Below the pieces are notes generated by a model. It was not told the origin of the DNA. It was given only the letters and a program-made list of their open reading frames with translations, and ran no database searches. This document shows, piece by piece, positions 1 through 5,213 of a DNA stretch of 9,624 nucleotides (its first letter is position 1; every line of letters begins with the position of its first letter). Both the position numbers and the translations under genes were made by a program. Origin of the DNA: Spirochaetes bacterium RBG_16_67_19. GTDB taxonomy: Bacteria > Spirochaetota > Spirochaetia > SZUA-6 > DRHE01. The stretch is from contig MIBK01000188.1 in the NCBI GenBank assembly GCA_001829505.1, positions 1 through 9,624 of the forward strand, given 5' to 3'.

Positions 1-186
1 TCCAGGACCTCATGCGGTATTACCCCATGTTTCCATGGGCTATACCCCACCCGGGGATAGATCACCTACGTGTTACTCACCCGTTCGCCACTCTCCCCGC
101 CCCTTGCGGGGCGGTTCCCGTTCGACTTGCATGCTTAATACGCGCCGCCAGCGTTCGTTCTGAGCCAGGATCAAACTCTTCGTGAT
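1..186 (-). rRNA. 16S ribosomal RNA, 5' end (partial)
   Basis: Read on the minus strand, 180 downward begins AAGAGTTTGATCCTGGCTCA, the universal 27F site, followed by the expected GAACGAACGCTGGCGGCGCG and the conserved AAGCATGCAAGTCGAACGG. The later 'GAGTGGCGAACGGGTGAGTAACACGTAGG' region (roughly 62-95) is also present, with V1 helix 6 formed by a C-rich/G-rich inverted repeat near 95-115. By comparison with E. coli numbering, where the AGAG of the 27F site is at position 8, the mature 5' end falls near 186. The gene continues past the left edge, so only about 186 nt are visible. The V1 sequence resembles spirochaetes, but this is recall, not alignment. Confidence 0.97.
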
Positions 187-192
187 ATCATT

Positions 193-214
193 GACCCCGC
201 CTTTCGGCAGGGCC
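193..214 (-). promoter_or_regulatory. rRNA leader hairpin with GAAA tetraloop
   Basis: In the rRNA sense the arm GGCCCUGCC (214-206) pairs over 9 positions, with two G-U wobbles, to GGCGGGGUC (201-193) across a GAAA (GNRA) loop. It lies about 7 nt before the expected 16S 5' end. No T tract follows, so it is more likely a leader or processing structure than a terminator. The pairing is read directly; the processing role is inference. Confidence 0.6.
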
Positions 215-322
215 TTCAATATCTATTCCTTGCGGTCACCTGCGGCACCCCAAGCCTCGCGGCTCAAGGTCCCCAGGCCCGCTCCAATCCTAACCCGCAC
301 ATCCCTCTCCCCTTCCCTATGC

Positions 323-333
323 TGTCAAAGACC
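323..333 (-). promoter_or_regulatory. boxA-like antitermination element in rRNA leader
   Basis: The minus strand reads GGTCTTTGACA here, resembling the boxA core (TGCTCTTTAACA and variants) found in bacterial rRNA leaders, where NusB/S10 bind to prevent Rho termination. Its place about 140 nt upstream of 16S fits. The TTTGACA could be misread as a -35 box, but I find no acceptable -10 at 16-18 bp spacing, which favours boxA. Confidence 0.5.
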
Positions 334-352
334 ATTTCGCGCCATCCTGCAA

Positions 353-368
353 GGAGGCTACAGCCTCC
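353..368. repeat. Short perfect palindrome in rRNA leader
   Basis: GGAGGCT and AGCCTCC are exact 7-bp inverted arms separated by 2 bp. In RNA this would close as a 6-bp stem with a 4-nt loop, and two G-U pairs could extend it. It lies between the boxA-like site and the tandem array, so it would be transcribed as rRNA leader. No function can be assigned from sequence. Confidence 0.5.
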
Positions 369-396
369 CCCCAGGTTCGCCGGTGGGCTCACCCCG

Positions 397-496
397 CTAC
401 TGCTACTGCTACTGCAGCAGCGCAGCTACTGCAGCAGCGCAGCTACTGCAGCAGCGCAGCTACTGCAGCAGCGCAGCTACCGCAGCAGCGCAGCTA
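397..496. repeat. 17-bp tandem repeat array (5 copies) plus (CTACTG)x3
   Basis: The unit CTGCAGCAGCGCAGCTA occurs at 412-428, 429-445, 446-462 and 463-479 without a mismatch, then at 480-496 with a single T-to-C change at 481, and it decays after 497. Just before it, CTACTG is repeated three times (397-414). The 17-bp period is not a multiple of three, which argues against coding. Each unit carries CTGC and GCAG segments that can pair, so the RNA would be a string of small hairpins. The array is downstream of the minus-strand rRNA promoter and would be transcribed into the 16S leader as UAGCUGCGCUGCUGCAG units. Confidence 0.93.
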
Positions 497-507
497 CTGC
501 GGCGCTT

Positions 508-537
508 AATCTACTGCGCCTCGCTTCCGCCTGTCAA
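508..537 (-). promoter_or_regulatory. Probable rRNA promoter (minus strand)
   Basis: On the minus strand a perfect -35 box TTGACA (537-532) is followed 18 bp later by TAGATT (513-508; four of six matches to TATAAT). Transcription would start near 500, giving a leader of about 315 nt that contains the tandem array, the boxA-like site and the GNRA hairpin. No A/T-rich UP element is visible upstream. It is the best -35/-10 pair I found upstream of 16S. Confidence 0.55.
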
Positions 538-550
538 GGCCTTCTTGACG
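532..550. promoter_or_regulatory. Back-to-back -35 boxes, TGTCAA-N7-TTGACG
   Basis: TGTCAA (532-537, the minus-strand -35) and TTGACG (545-550, plus strand) face away from each other across 7 bp. GTCAAG/CTTGAC form 6-bp inverted arms. The plus-strand box could serve the zinc-knuckle/adk operon, but no good -10 lies 16-18 bp downstream, so that promoter is weak or needs an activator. The same geometry recurs at 8248-8266. The inverted repeat might instead be an operator. Confidence 0.4.
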
Positions 551-591
551 CGGGCGCGGAATCCTGCTCCACTGTGGAAGGAGCAGCGCGA

Positions 592-834
592 GTGCAATTC
601 ATCCGGTGCCGCACCTGCGGCAGGTACCTCCAGGCGGCTTCCGCCGTGGCGGAAAGGTACTGCTCGGAGGAGTGCGCCGTGGAGTACGCCTCCTGCCGCA
701 ACTGCGGCCGCTACTACCGGGCCGGCAGCGGGCACGGCGGATTGTACTGCAGCCGGGAGTGCGCGGTGCGCTACCTGCTGCAGCGCCAGGCCGGCGCCCG
801 CCCGCTCACGAGCCTTCCGGAGGAGCACACATGA
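592..834 (+). CDS. Small protein with two identical-spacing Cys4 zinc knuckles
   Basis: 80 residues from a GTG at 592, chosen because GGAAGGAG (576-583) lies 8 nt upstream and all recognisable protein follows it; longer forms would run back through the non-coding 17-bp array. The protein is a tandem duplication: C6-x2-C9-x14-C24-x3-C28 and C35-x2-C38-x14-C53-x3-C57, exactly 29 residues apart, each unit reading CR(T/N)CGRY...YCS(E/R)ECAV(E/R)Y. The pattern resembles small treble-clef or zinc-ribbon modules with a 'YCSxxC' second half, so zinc binding is likely (inference). I cannot name a family or partner. Its stop overlaps the adk start (ATGA, 831-834), so the two genes are translationally coupled. 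The basic tail after residue 60 shows no motif. Confidence 0.82.
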   Translation: MQFIRCRTCGRYLQAASAVAERYCSEECAVEYASCRNCGRYYRAGSGHGGLYCSRECAVRYLLQRQAGARPLTSLPEEHT

Positions 835-1475
835 GACTGATCTTCCTCGGCGCCCCCGGCGCCGGCAAGGGCACCCTCGCCTCGACGATCGGCAAGGAGA
901 TAGGCCTGCCCCAGCTGTCCACGGGCGACCTTTTCCGCGATGCGGTCAAGAACGGCACGGAGCTGGGCCTGCGGGTGAAGGGCATCATGGAAAAGGGAGA
1001 GCTGGTTCCGGACGAGCTGACCGTCGCCCTGGTTCGGGAACGGCTGGGGCGCGCGGACACGGCCCAAGGCTACATCCTGGACGGCTTTCCCCGCACCATC
1101 CCGCAGGCGGAAGCCCTGGCCTCCTTCCAGCGCATCGACGGGGTGGTCAACTTCCAATGCGGGGACGAGGTGGTGGTGCGCCGCCTGTCCGGACGCCGGA
1201 TCTGCCGCTCCTGCGGGGCCATCTATCACGTGGAGAACATGCCCCCCCGCCGGGAGGGCATCTGCGATCGCTGCGGCGGGGAGCTGTACATTCGCGACGA
1301 CGACCGGATCGACTCGATCCGCAACCGCCTGCGCGTGTACCAGGCGCAGACCGAGCCGCTCATCGGCTACTACCGCGGCCGAGGGCTGCTGCATGACATC
1401 GACGCGGAGCAGACCGTGGAGAAATCCCTGGCCCAGCTGCGCAAGGTGCTGAAAAAGCTGCGCAAGGCCGGATAG
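831..1475 (+). CDS. adk: Adenylate kinase, zinc-binding LID type
   Basis: 214 residues, normal length for a long-form adenylate kinase, the cytoplasmic enzyme that interconverts AMP + ATP and 2 ADP. The P-loop GAPGAGKGT is at residues 7-15, the AMP-site segment STGDLFR at 30-36 and DGFPRT at 84-89. The LID domain carries C125-x2-C128 and C145-x2-C148, the four-Cys zinc set seen in Gram-positive and some other enzymes, with the conserved PPRREG between the pairs. RDDD (155-158) and RNRLRVY follow. The ATG at 831 is supported by GGAGGAG just upstream and by the P-loop position. It overlaps the preceding zinc-knuckle gene by 4 bp. It ends 3 bp from the convergent TPR gene, and a palindromic run at 1491-1574 is the only candidate for stopping its transcript. 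Confidence 0.98.
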   Translation: MRLIFLGAPGAGKGTLASTIGKEIGLPQLSTGDLFRDAVKNGTELGLRVKGIMEKGELVPDELTVALVRERLGRADTAQGYILDGFPRTIPQAEALASFQRIDGVVNFQCGDEVVVRRLSGRRICRSCGAIYHVENMPPRREGICDRCGGELYIRDDDRIDSIRNRLRVYQAQTEPLIGYYRGRGLLHDIDAEQTVEKSLAQLRKVLKKLRKAG

Positions 1476-1478
1476 GCT

Positions 1479-2483
1479 TCAGGGGGCGGGGGCGGGCTGT
1501 GGCCCGCCAGGGGCGGCCTGTGGTCCGCCTATGGTGGACTGCTGCCCACCTAGGGCGGGCAGCAGTCCGCGGCCGGCCAGCAGCTCGCGAACCTTTTCCT
1601 TCTCCAGCAGACCGGGGGACTCCAGAAGAGCGGCGATCTGGGCCGCGTCGGCGAAGCCGTCCTCCAGGGCCCGCTGCAGGGCGGCCAGCCCGGCCTGGGG
1701 ATCCTCGATGCGGGTCAGGTAGATCAGGGCGCTGTAGAACCGGGCTTCGGCCAGCTTCTCCTGCCGGGTGAGGGCCGCCGCATAAGCCTCCAGGGCCCGG
1801 TCGTACCGCTCCAGCTTCCGGTACCCGTCGCCCAGCAGCGCCTGGGCGGCCGCGTCCTCCGGGCGCTCCTGTACATACCGCTCCAGGGCCGCCACGGATT
1901 CCCCGGTGCGCCCTTCGCCGGCCAGCAGGCGCCCCAGCTGGTAGAGGGCCTGCTGGTCGCCAGGGTCCAGCTCCATCAGGCGCTCGAGGTGCGGGATCGC
2001 CTCGGCGTTCCGGCCCGCCTTGCCCAGCAGGATGGCCAGGTTGTAGCGGGCCGCGGTATTCTCCGGCGCCAGCGACAATATGCTCTCGTAGCTGTCCAGA
2101 GCCTTCTGGTCCTGGCCCTGCGCATGATAGGCGTAGGCCAGAGCCTCGAGCAGGTCACGATTCTGCGGGTCTTTGGCGGCCAGCCGCTCCAGGATGCCCA
2201 CCGCCTCCTCGGCCCGGCCCGATTCGGTCAGGGCCAGGGAGAGGTTGTAGTAGGCGCGGTTCAACTCCGGGTCCAGGCGCAACGCCTCGCGATAGAGGGA
2301 GACCGCGCGCTCGTAGTTCTTCAGCTCCAGGTGGGCGTTGCCCAGGTTATAGTACTCCTGGGCCAGCGCCGCGTCGCGGGGGGCGCCGGCGCAGGAAGCC
2401 AGCAGCAGGGCCGCGCCCGCGAACCGGCATAGCCCGGCCAGCAGGCCCGCCCGGCGGGCCGGATGCCTTTTCACCTCCGCCAT
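1479..2483 (-). CDS. TPR-repeat lipoprotein
   Basis: 334 residues from the ATG at 2483. A basic N-terminus (KRHPARR) and a hydrophobic stretch end in LLAS-C31, a lipobox, so the protein is probably exported, lipidated at Cys31 and membrane-anchored. From about residue 41 to 278 there are seven 34-residue TPR units, such as AQEYYNLGNAHLELKNYERA, with the usual W/L-G-A-P spacing. TPR arrays bind other proteins, so a scaffold role is likely; no catalytic motif is present. The C-terminus is a low-complexity tail of GGQQSTI, GGPQAAP, GGPQPAP units encoded by palindromic DNA. The start overlaps the end of the upstream glycosyltransferase by 13 bp without a clear ribosome site, which suggests coupled translation and a shared pathway. 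Longer readings on this strand lie inside the glycosyltransferase and lack its motifs. Confidence 0.92.
   Translation of the reverse strand: MAEVKRHPARRAGLLAGLCRFAGAALLLASCAGAPRDAALAQEYYNLGNAHLELKNYERAVSLYREALRLDPELNRAYYNLSLALTESGRAEEAVGILERLAAKDPQNRDLLEALAYAYHAQGQDQKALDSYESILSLAPENTAARYNLAILLGKAGRNAEAIPHLERLMELDPGDQQALYQLGRLLAGEGRTGESVAALERYVQERPEDAAAQALLGDGYRKLERYDRALEAYAAALTRQEKLAEARFYSALIYLTRIEDPQAGLAALQRALEDGFADAAQIAALLESPGLLEKEKVRELLAGRGLLPALGGQQSTIGGPQAAPGGPQPAPAP
1491..1574. repeat. Four 21-bp palindromic units in the 3' end of the TPR gene
   Basis: Four imperfect 21-bp units lie head to tail at 1491-1511, 1512-1532, 1533-1553 and 1554-1574. Each starts GGYGG and three contain a complementary CCRCC, so single units fold on themselves: GGCGGGC-TGTG-GCCCGCC is perfect in the first. 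Neighbouring units also pair, for example 1523-1529 with 1533-1539, and 1541-1550 with 1554-1563 (nine of ten). On the minus strand they encode the Gly/Gln/Pro tail (GGPQxAP repeats). On the plus strand they lie 15 bp after the adk stop and could act as a terminator, but there is no T tract. Confidence 0.8.
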
Positions 2484-3631
2484 CCTTTCAACCTGCGCCC
2501 CTTCCACTCCGGGGTGAGGCGCAGCATGCTCAGGACCGTGGCCAGGGAATAGAAGCCCATGAAGAACAGGGTGTAGGGAACCAGGCGCAGCAGGTAGACG
2601 GCCAGATCCCTGCGGTACAGCACCCCGGCCAGCAGGCCCATGAGGCCCACGGCGATGAAGGAGGCCGCGGGCAGCATGGCGAGGCGCGGGAACCAGGGGC
2701 ACAGCGGGAGAGCCAACACGCTGGCGGTCAGGAACAGCACGATGAAGCGGTACGGCAGGCGGGTGCCCGCCTCCTGGTGGTAGAAGGCCCCCGTGTTCCA
2801 GCGCAGGTGCTGGTTGAGGAACCCGGCCCAGCTGCCCTGCGGGCGGGTATGAATCATGGTGGAGCGCCGGGTGGAGACGCGCACCCGCCAGCGGCGCTTG
2901 GCCGCCGCGGCCACCAGAGCGGCGTCCTCGGTCAGCGTCTGGCCCAGTCCGCGAAAGCCCCCCAGCTCCTCCAGCACGACCCGCCGGGCGGCCAGGTTGT
3001 TGCCGAAACAGCTTCCGGGCAGGCCCAGCCCGGCGGTGCCCGAGTTCCACTGATGGATCAGCGGCTGGTCGAAGGCCTGGAAGCGGGCCAGGAAGCCTCC
3101 GCCCCCCGCGGTCCCCAGCTGGAGCTGGCCGAACACGACGCCCACCCGCGGGTCGCGGAAATAGTCGAGCAATCCCTCCAGCCACCGGGGCGGAACGACG
3201 CAGTCGGCGTCCGTGAAAACCAGCACCTCCCCTGCGGCCCGGCGCGCGGCGATGTCCAGCGCCGCCTGTTTGGGATTGAGGCTGCCCGGCTCCTGGCGGT
3301 TGCGCAGGACCGTCACCCGCCCGGGGTGCCGATCCCGGAAGGCCTCCATGAGCGCGGCGGTATCATCGCCGGATCGGTCGTCCACCAGCAGGATCTGGAA
3401 ATCCCGCAGGCTCTGGGCTTCCAGCGAGGCCAGCAGCGCCGGCAGGTTGCCCTCCTCGTCCTTGGCCGCCACCACCACGGAAACGCGGGAAACAGGGGGA
3501 AGGCCGGCACCGCCCGGGGCAGCGGCGTCGCGAGCCACGTTGGCGAGCACTCCGACGGCCAGGGATAGGTGCACCAGCACGATCAGGCCCGAGGCGGCGG
3601 CCAGCAGGTACAGCAGCAGCTCGCTTGCCAT
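2471..3631 (-). CDS. Membrane-bound family 2 glycosyltransferase
   Basis: 386 residues. An N-terminal membrane segment (about 5-30) precedes a GT-A fold beginning VSVVVAAKDEEGNL near 50. Catalytic signatures are in order: DDRS (84-87, nucleotide-sugar site), DADC (141-144, metal-binding DxD type), TED (234-236, probable base) and QHLRW (274-278, the Q/RxxRW motif of processive and ceramide-glucosyltransferase-like GT2 enzymes). Three hydrophobic segments follow (about 293-313, 316-338, 344-370), then WKGRRLKGWRR at the end. This layout suits transfer of a sugar to a membrane lipid or growing polymer at the cytoplasmic face; the substrate cannot be told. The ATG has no Shine-Dalgarno and lies almost at the predicted transcript start. 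It overlaps the TPR lipoprotein gene by 13 bp and is divergent from plsC. Confidence 0.93.
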   Translation of the reverse strand: MASELLLYLLAAASGLIVLVHLSLAVGVLANVARDAAAPGGAGLPPVSRVSVVVAAKDEEGNLPALLASLEAQSLRDFQILLVDDRSGDDTAALMEAFRDRHPGRVTVLRNRQEPGSLNPKQAALDIAARRAAGEVLVFTDADCVVPPRWLEGLLDYFRDPRVGVVFGQLQLGTAGGGGFLARFQAFDQPLIHQWNSGTAGLGLPGSCFGNNLAARRVVLEELGGFRGLGQTLTEDAALVAAAAKRRWRVRVSTRRSTMIHTRPQGSWAGFLNQHLRWNTGAFYHQEAGTRLPYRFIVLFLTASVLALPLCPWFPRLAMLPAASFIAVGLMGLLAGVLYRRDLAVYLLRLVPYTLFFMGFYSLATVLSMLRLTPEWKGRRLKGWRR

Positions 3632-3639
3632 TGCCCGGC

Positions 3640-3668
3640 AATATAGCGGATAACGCGGCTTTTCACAA
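3640..3668 (-). promoter_or_regulatory. Promoter of the glycosyltransferase/TPR operon
   Basis: The minus strand reads TTGTGA (3668-3663), a 17-bp spacer, then TATATT (3645-3640). Start of transcription would be expected about 6-8 bp further on, within a few bases of the ATG at 3631. That predicts a leaderless or nearly leaderless mRNA, consistent with the absence of a ribosome binding site. The -35 box overlaps the opposite-strand TTCACA. Confidence 0.55.
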
Positions 3669-3689
3669 TCTTGAGGTCCGTGCTATCCT
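3662..3689 (+). promoter_or_regulatory. Candidate promoter of plsC
   Basis: TTCACA (3662-3667, five of six) with a 16-bp spacer and TATCCT (3684-3689, four of six). The expected start near 3696 is only about 4 nt before the ATG at 3700, so this would also be a near-leaderless message. The GGAG before the ATG is only 1 nt away, too close for a normal ribosome site. Its -35 shares five bases with the divergent promoter's -35, so only one polymerase could bind at a time. Confidence 0.4.
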
Positions 3690-3699
3690 GGGCCGGAGC

Positions 3700-4509
3700 A
3701 TGGGCATCCTGATCGCCCTTCTGGGGGTTCTGCTGATTCTCTGCGTCTGCGACGTGCGAATGCGCCTGGCTTATTACCTGGACCGCCGCCACCGCTTCGC
3801 CGTCATGAGCCGGATGCAGAACTGGGGTTTGCGGGTGATCGTGGCCGTGGTCAAGGCGTACGGGGGCTTCCGGGTCAGGCTGCAGAACAGGCTGCAGGCC
3901 ACCCTGCCGGAGCGCTTCCTGATCCTTTCCAACCACCAGAGCCTGGTGGATATCGCCGTGCTGGCCTACGCCTTCCCGCGGCACAATGTGCGCTTCGTGG
4001 CCAAGAAGGAGCTGGGACGAGGGGTGCCCGGCATCTCCTTCATGCTCAGCCACGGCAGGCATGCCCTGATCGACCGGCGCGGCGGATTCCGGGAGACCCG
4101 GGCCGAGCTGATCCGGCTGGCCCGCTTCTCCCGGCGGCATCCGGTCTGCCCGGCCGTCTTCCCGGAGGGCACCCGCTCGCGGGAAGGAAGGGTGAGGAAG
4201 TTCCACTCGGCGGCGGTGCGCACCATCATGACCCATCATCCGCTGCCGGCGGTGTCCGTGGCCGTGGACGGGGGTTACCGCATCGCCCGGCTGGGCAATC
4301 TTATTCGCAACCTGCGGGGTTGCGTGTACCGCGTGCGCCTGCTCAGCCTGTACCCGCCGCCGGACCAGCGCGGCGACGTGCAGGCCATGCTCGAGCGGGC
4401 CCACGACGAAATCGAACGGCAGGTGAACAAATGGAAAAGAAGCGAGAGACAGAGGTCGAGGAATACTGGCGGGCCAAGGAGCAGGAGCTGGGAGAGCCCA
4501 TACTGCTGA
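3700..4509 (+). CDS. plsC: 1-acyl-sn-glycerol-3-phosphate acyltransferase family protein
   Basis: 269 residues from the ATG at 3700. Members of this family move an acyl chain to lysophosphatidic acid to make phosphatidic acid at the inner face of the membrane. The N-terminus is a membrane segment (about 1-18). The catalytic NHQSLVD (78-84) gives the H79-x4-D84 pair, and FPEGTRS (154-160) is the glycerol-phosphate binding motif; KKELGRGVPG and LIDRR are the intervening conserved blocks. A TTG start 75 bp upstream would place translation inside the promoter region and is less likely. The Arg/Ser-rich C-terminus (after about residue 243) is read from DNA that also encodes the next protein in another frame, so it may be poorly constrained. 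Acyl acceptor and chain preference are unknown. Confidence 0.93.
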   Translation: MGILIALLGVLLILCVCDVRMRLAYYLDRRHRFAVMSRMQNWGLRVIVAVVKAYGGFRVRLQNRLQATLPERFLILSNHQSLVDIAVLAYAFPRHNVRFVAKKELGRGVPGISFMLSHGRHALIDRRGGFRETRAELIRLARFSRRHPVCPAVFPEGTRSREGRVRKFHSAAVRTIMTHHPLPAVSVAVDGGYRIARLGNLIRNLRGCVYRVRLLSLYPPPDQRGDVQAMLERAHDEIERQVNKWKRSERQRSRNTGGPRSRSWESPYC

Positions 4510-4901
4510 AGAGCATCTCCCATACCTACCACGGCGAGGGCCTGGAGAGTTTCGGGGTCCTGTTCGCCTCGGCCAATTATCTGGTTTTCGAGTATTCCAA
4601 ATCCTCCCGGCGCTCCATCATCGAGGTGCTTTTCAACCGCCGGGAGCAGGGCCTGAGCGAGCAGGTGAAGATCCCCAGGGCGGACATCCGCGCCGCGGCC
4701 ATCGTGGCGGCCTCCGCCGGCAAGCGCTGGGCGGCCCGCGCCGAGCCGCCGCAGGCCGTGCGGGAGCGCATCAGCGGGGGCCGCGCCTCGGGCCTGGCCC
4801 GCCTGCTGGGCGGATCGGCCGTGTGCCTGTGCACGGACCTGACCTGGCTGCTGCTGGACACCCCCTCCAACCGGGAGTGGCTGGCCCTGCTGCGAGGATA
4901 A
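4431..4901 (+). CDS. Hypothetical protein downstream of plsC
   Basis: 156 residues from the ATG at 4431, preceded by AGGTGA about 5 nt upstream. I do not recognise a family. The N-terminus is a charged stretch (EKKRETEVEEYWRAKEQELG), followed by a region of alternating hydrophobic and polar residues (SISHTYHGEGLESFGVLFASANYLVFEY, then SIIEVLFNRR and VKIPRADIRAA) that suggests a small beta-barrel, possibly PH-like; this is a guess from texture only. The C-terminus (VCLCTDLTWLLLDTPSNREWLALLRG) is also strand-like. There is no signal peptide or membrane segment. It overlaps plsC by 79 bp in another frame, so it is co-transcribed and probably translationally coupled, and it ends at the first base pairs of a bidirectional terminator. 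Confidence 0.78.
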   Translation: MEKKRETEVEEYWRAKEQELGEPILLKSISHTYHGEGLESFGVLFASANYLVFEYSKSSRRSIIEVLFNRREQGLSEQVKIPRADIRAAAIVAASAGKRWAARAEPPQAVRERISGGRASGLARLLGGSAVCLCTDLTWLLLDTPSNREWLALLRG

Positions 4902-4934
4902 AAAAAAAGCCCATCCGTTTGAGGTTGGGCTTTT
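4900..4934. terminator. Bidirectional intrinsic terminator
   Basis: Perfect 9-bp arms AAAAGCCCA (4905-4913) and TGGGCTTTT (4926-4934), with two further C-G pairs possible inside. Read on the minus strand the stem is followed by a run of nine T (4908-4900), a strong end for the small Cys-rich gene that stops at 4951. Read on the plus strand it has four T and follows the stop at 4901 directly. It separates two convergent transcription units. Confidence 0.93.
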
Positions 4935-4950
4935 CTCGGCCTGTCGCGCT

Positions 4951-5124
4951 TCAGCTCTTCAGGTCGCCAGGCCGGCGCCCGGTGCGGTTGCACTTGGAGC
5001 ACTCGGCAATGGTCTTCATCCGCCCGTTAGCGAAGATCGACTTCATCTTCACCTCTCCGCCGCAGTTGCAGGAGAACTTCTCCACAATCACGTTTACGCG
5101 GGCATTCTTGCTGATTTCAGCCAC
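4951..5124 (-). CDS. Small Cys-rich protein with CxC and CxxC pairs (57 aa)
   Basis: 57 residues from a GTG at 5124, easily missed because of its size and start codon. An excellent Shine-Dalgarno (AAGGAGGT, 5131-5138) lies 6 nt upstream, a promoter-like pair sits further upstream, and a strong terminator follows the stop, so it is very likely a real gene. The sequence begins VAEISKNARVNVIVEKF, then C19-N-C21-GG, a linker KMKSIFANGRMKTIAE, and C42-x2-C45-NRTGRRPGDLKS. The four Cys could hold one zinc ion in a ribbon-like hairpin. It is basic, with no signal peptide. It is not L31, L33 or L36: their Cys spacing and flanking residues differ. I do not recognise the family. It follows ricT by 85 bp and could also be read as the last gene of that operon. 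Confidence 0.88.
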   Translation of the reverse strand: MAEISKNARVNVIVEKFSCNCGGEVKMKSIFANGRMKTIAECSKCNRTGRRPGDLKS

Positions 5125-5185
5125 GGAAACACCTCCTTCTTCCCCGGGCCTGAGTTACTTCTAGGCTTTTCCAGGATTGTTCAGA

Positions 5186-5213
5186 AATATACGGAATTGG
5201 GCCAAAAGGTCAA
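5186..5213 (-). promoter_or_regulatory. Promoter of the 57-residue Cys-rich gene
   Basis: TTGACC (5213-5208), a 16-bp spacer and TATATT (5191-5186) on the minus strand. The expected start near 5179 leaves a leader of about 55 nt before the GTG, carrying the strong ribosome site. The -35 box overlaps the ricT stop codon. No terminator separates ricT from this gene, so read-through and independent initiation may both feed it. Confidence 0.6.

Larger units (their letters stand above)
187..591. other. Control region between 16S rRNA and the adk operon (no gene)
   Basis: About 405 bp without a convincing gene. From the 16S side it holds a GNRA hairpin (193-214), a boxA-like element (323-333), a short perfect palindrome (353-368), a tandem array (397-496), a minus-strand promoter (508-537) and an inverted repeat made of two opposed TTGAC boxes (532-550). 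Open frames run through the tandem array in several phases because its 17-bp unit has no stop codon in any plus-strand frame. They lack ribosome binding sites and family resemblance, so I treat them as non-coding. Confidence 0.75.

Noticed and set aside
323..333. A second rRNA promoter with TTTGACA as -35
   Set aside because: No -10 box lies at 16-18 bp; the sequence and its position fit boxA better.
397..496. CRISPR array
   Set aside because: The 17-bp units are directly adjacent with no unique spacers, and no cas genes are nearby.
319..591. N-terminal extension of the zinc-knuckle protein through the repeat array
   Set aside because: The array period is not a multiple of three and the peptide is low complexity; a GTG with a good ribosome site at 592 is a better start.
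182..1396. Long open reading through the tandem array and antiphase to adk
   Set aside because: It exists because the 17-bp unit has no plus-strand stop and because of high GC. Its second half is another frame of adk, and there is no ribosome site or domain.
2484..3185. Extended N-terminus of the TPR protein
   Set aside because: It is a shadow frame inside the glycosyltransferase; the lipoprotein signal and lipobox begin after the ATG at 2483.
2777..3568. Plus-strand frame opposite the glycosyltransferase
   Set aside because: Antisense shadow of a gene with clear GT2 motifs; no ribosome site or domain.
3583..4404. Minus-strand frame opposite plsC
   Set aside because: His/Pro/Gln-rich antisense shadow; plsC motifs on the plus strand are decisive.
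4951..5124. Ribosomal protein L31, L33 or L36
   Set aside because: It has a similar size and Cys pairs, but the CxC then CxxC spacing of 20 residues and the flanking sequence do not match those families as I know them.
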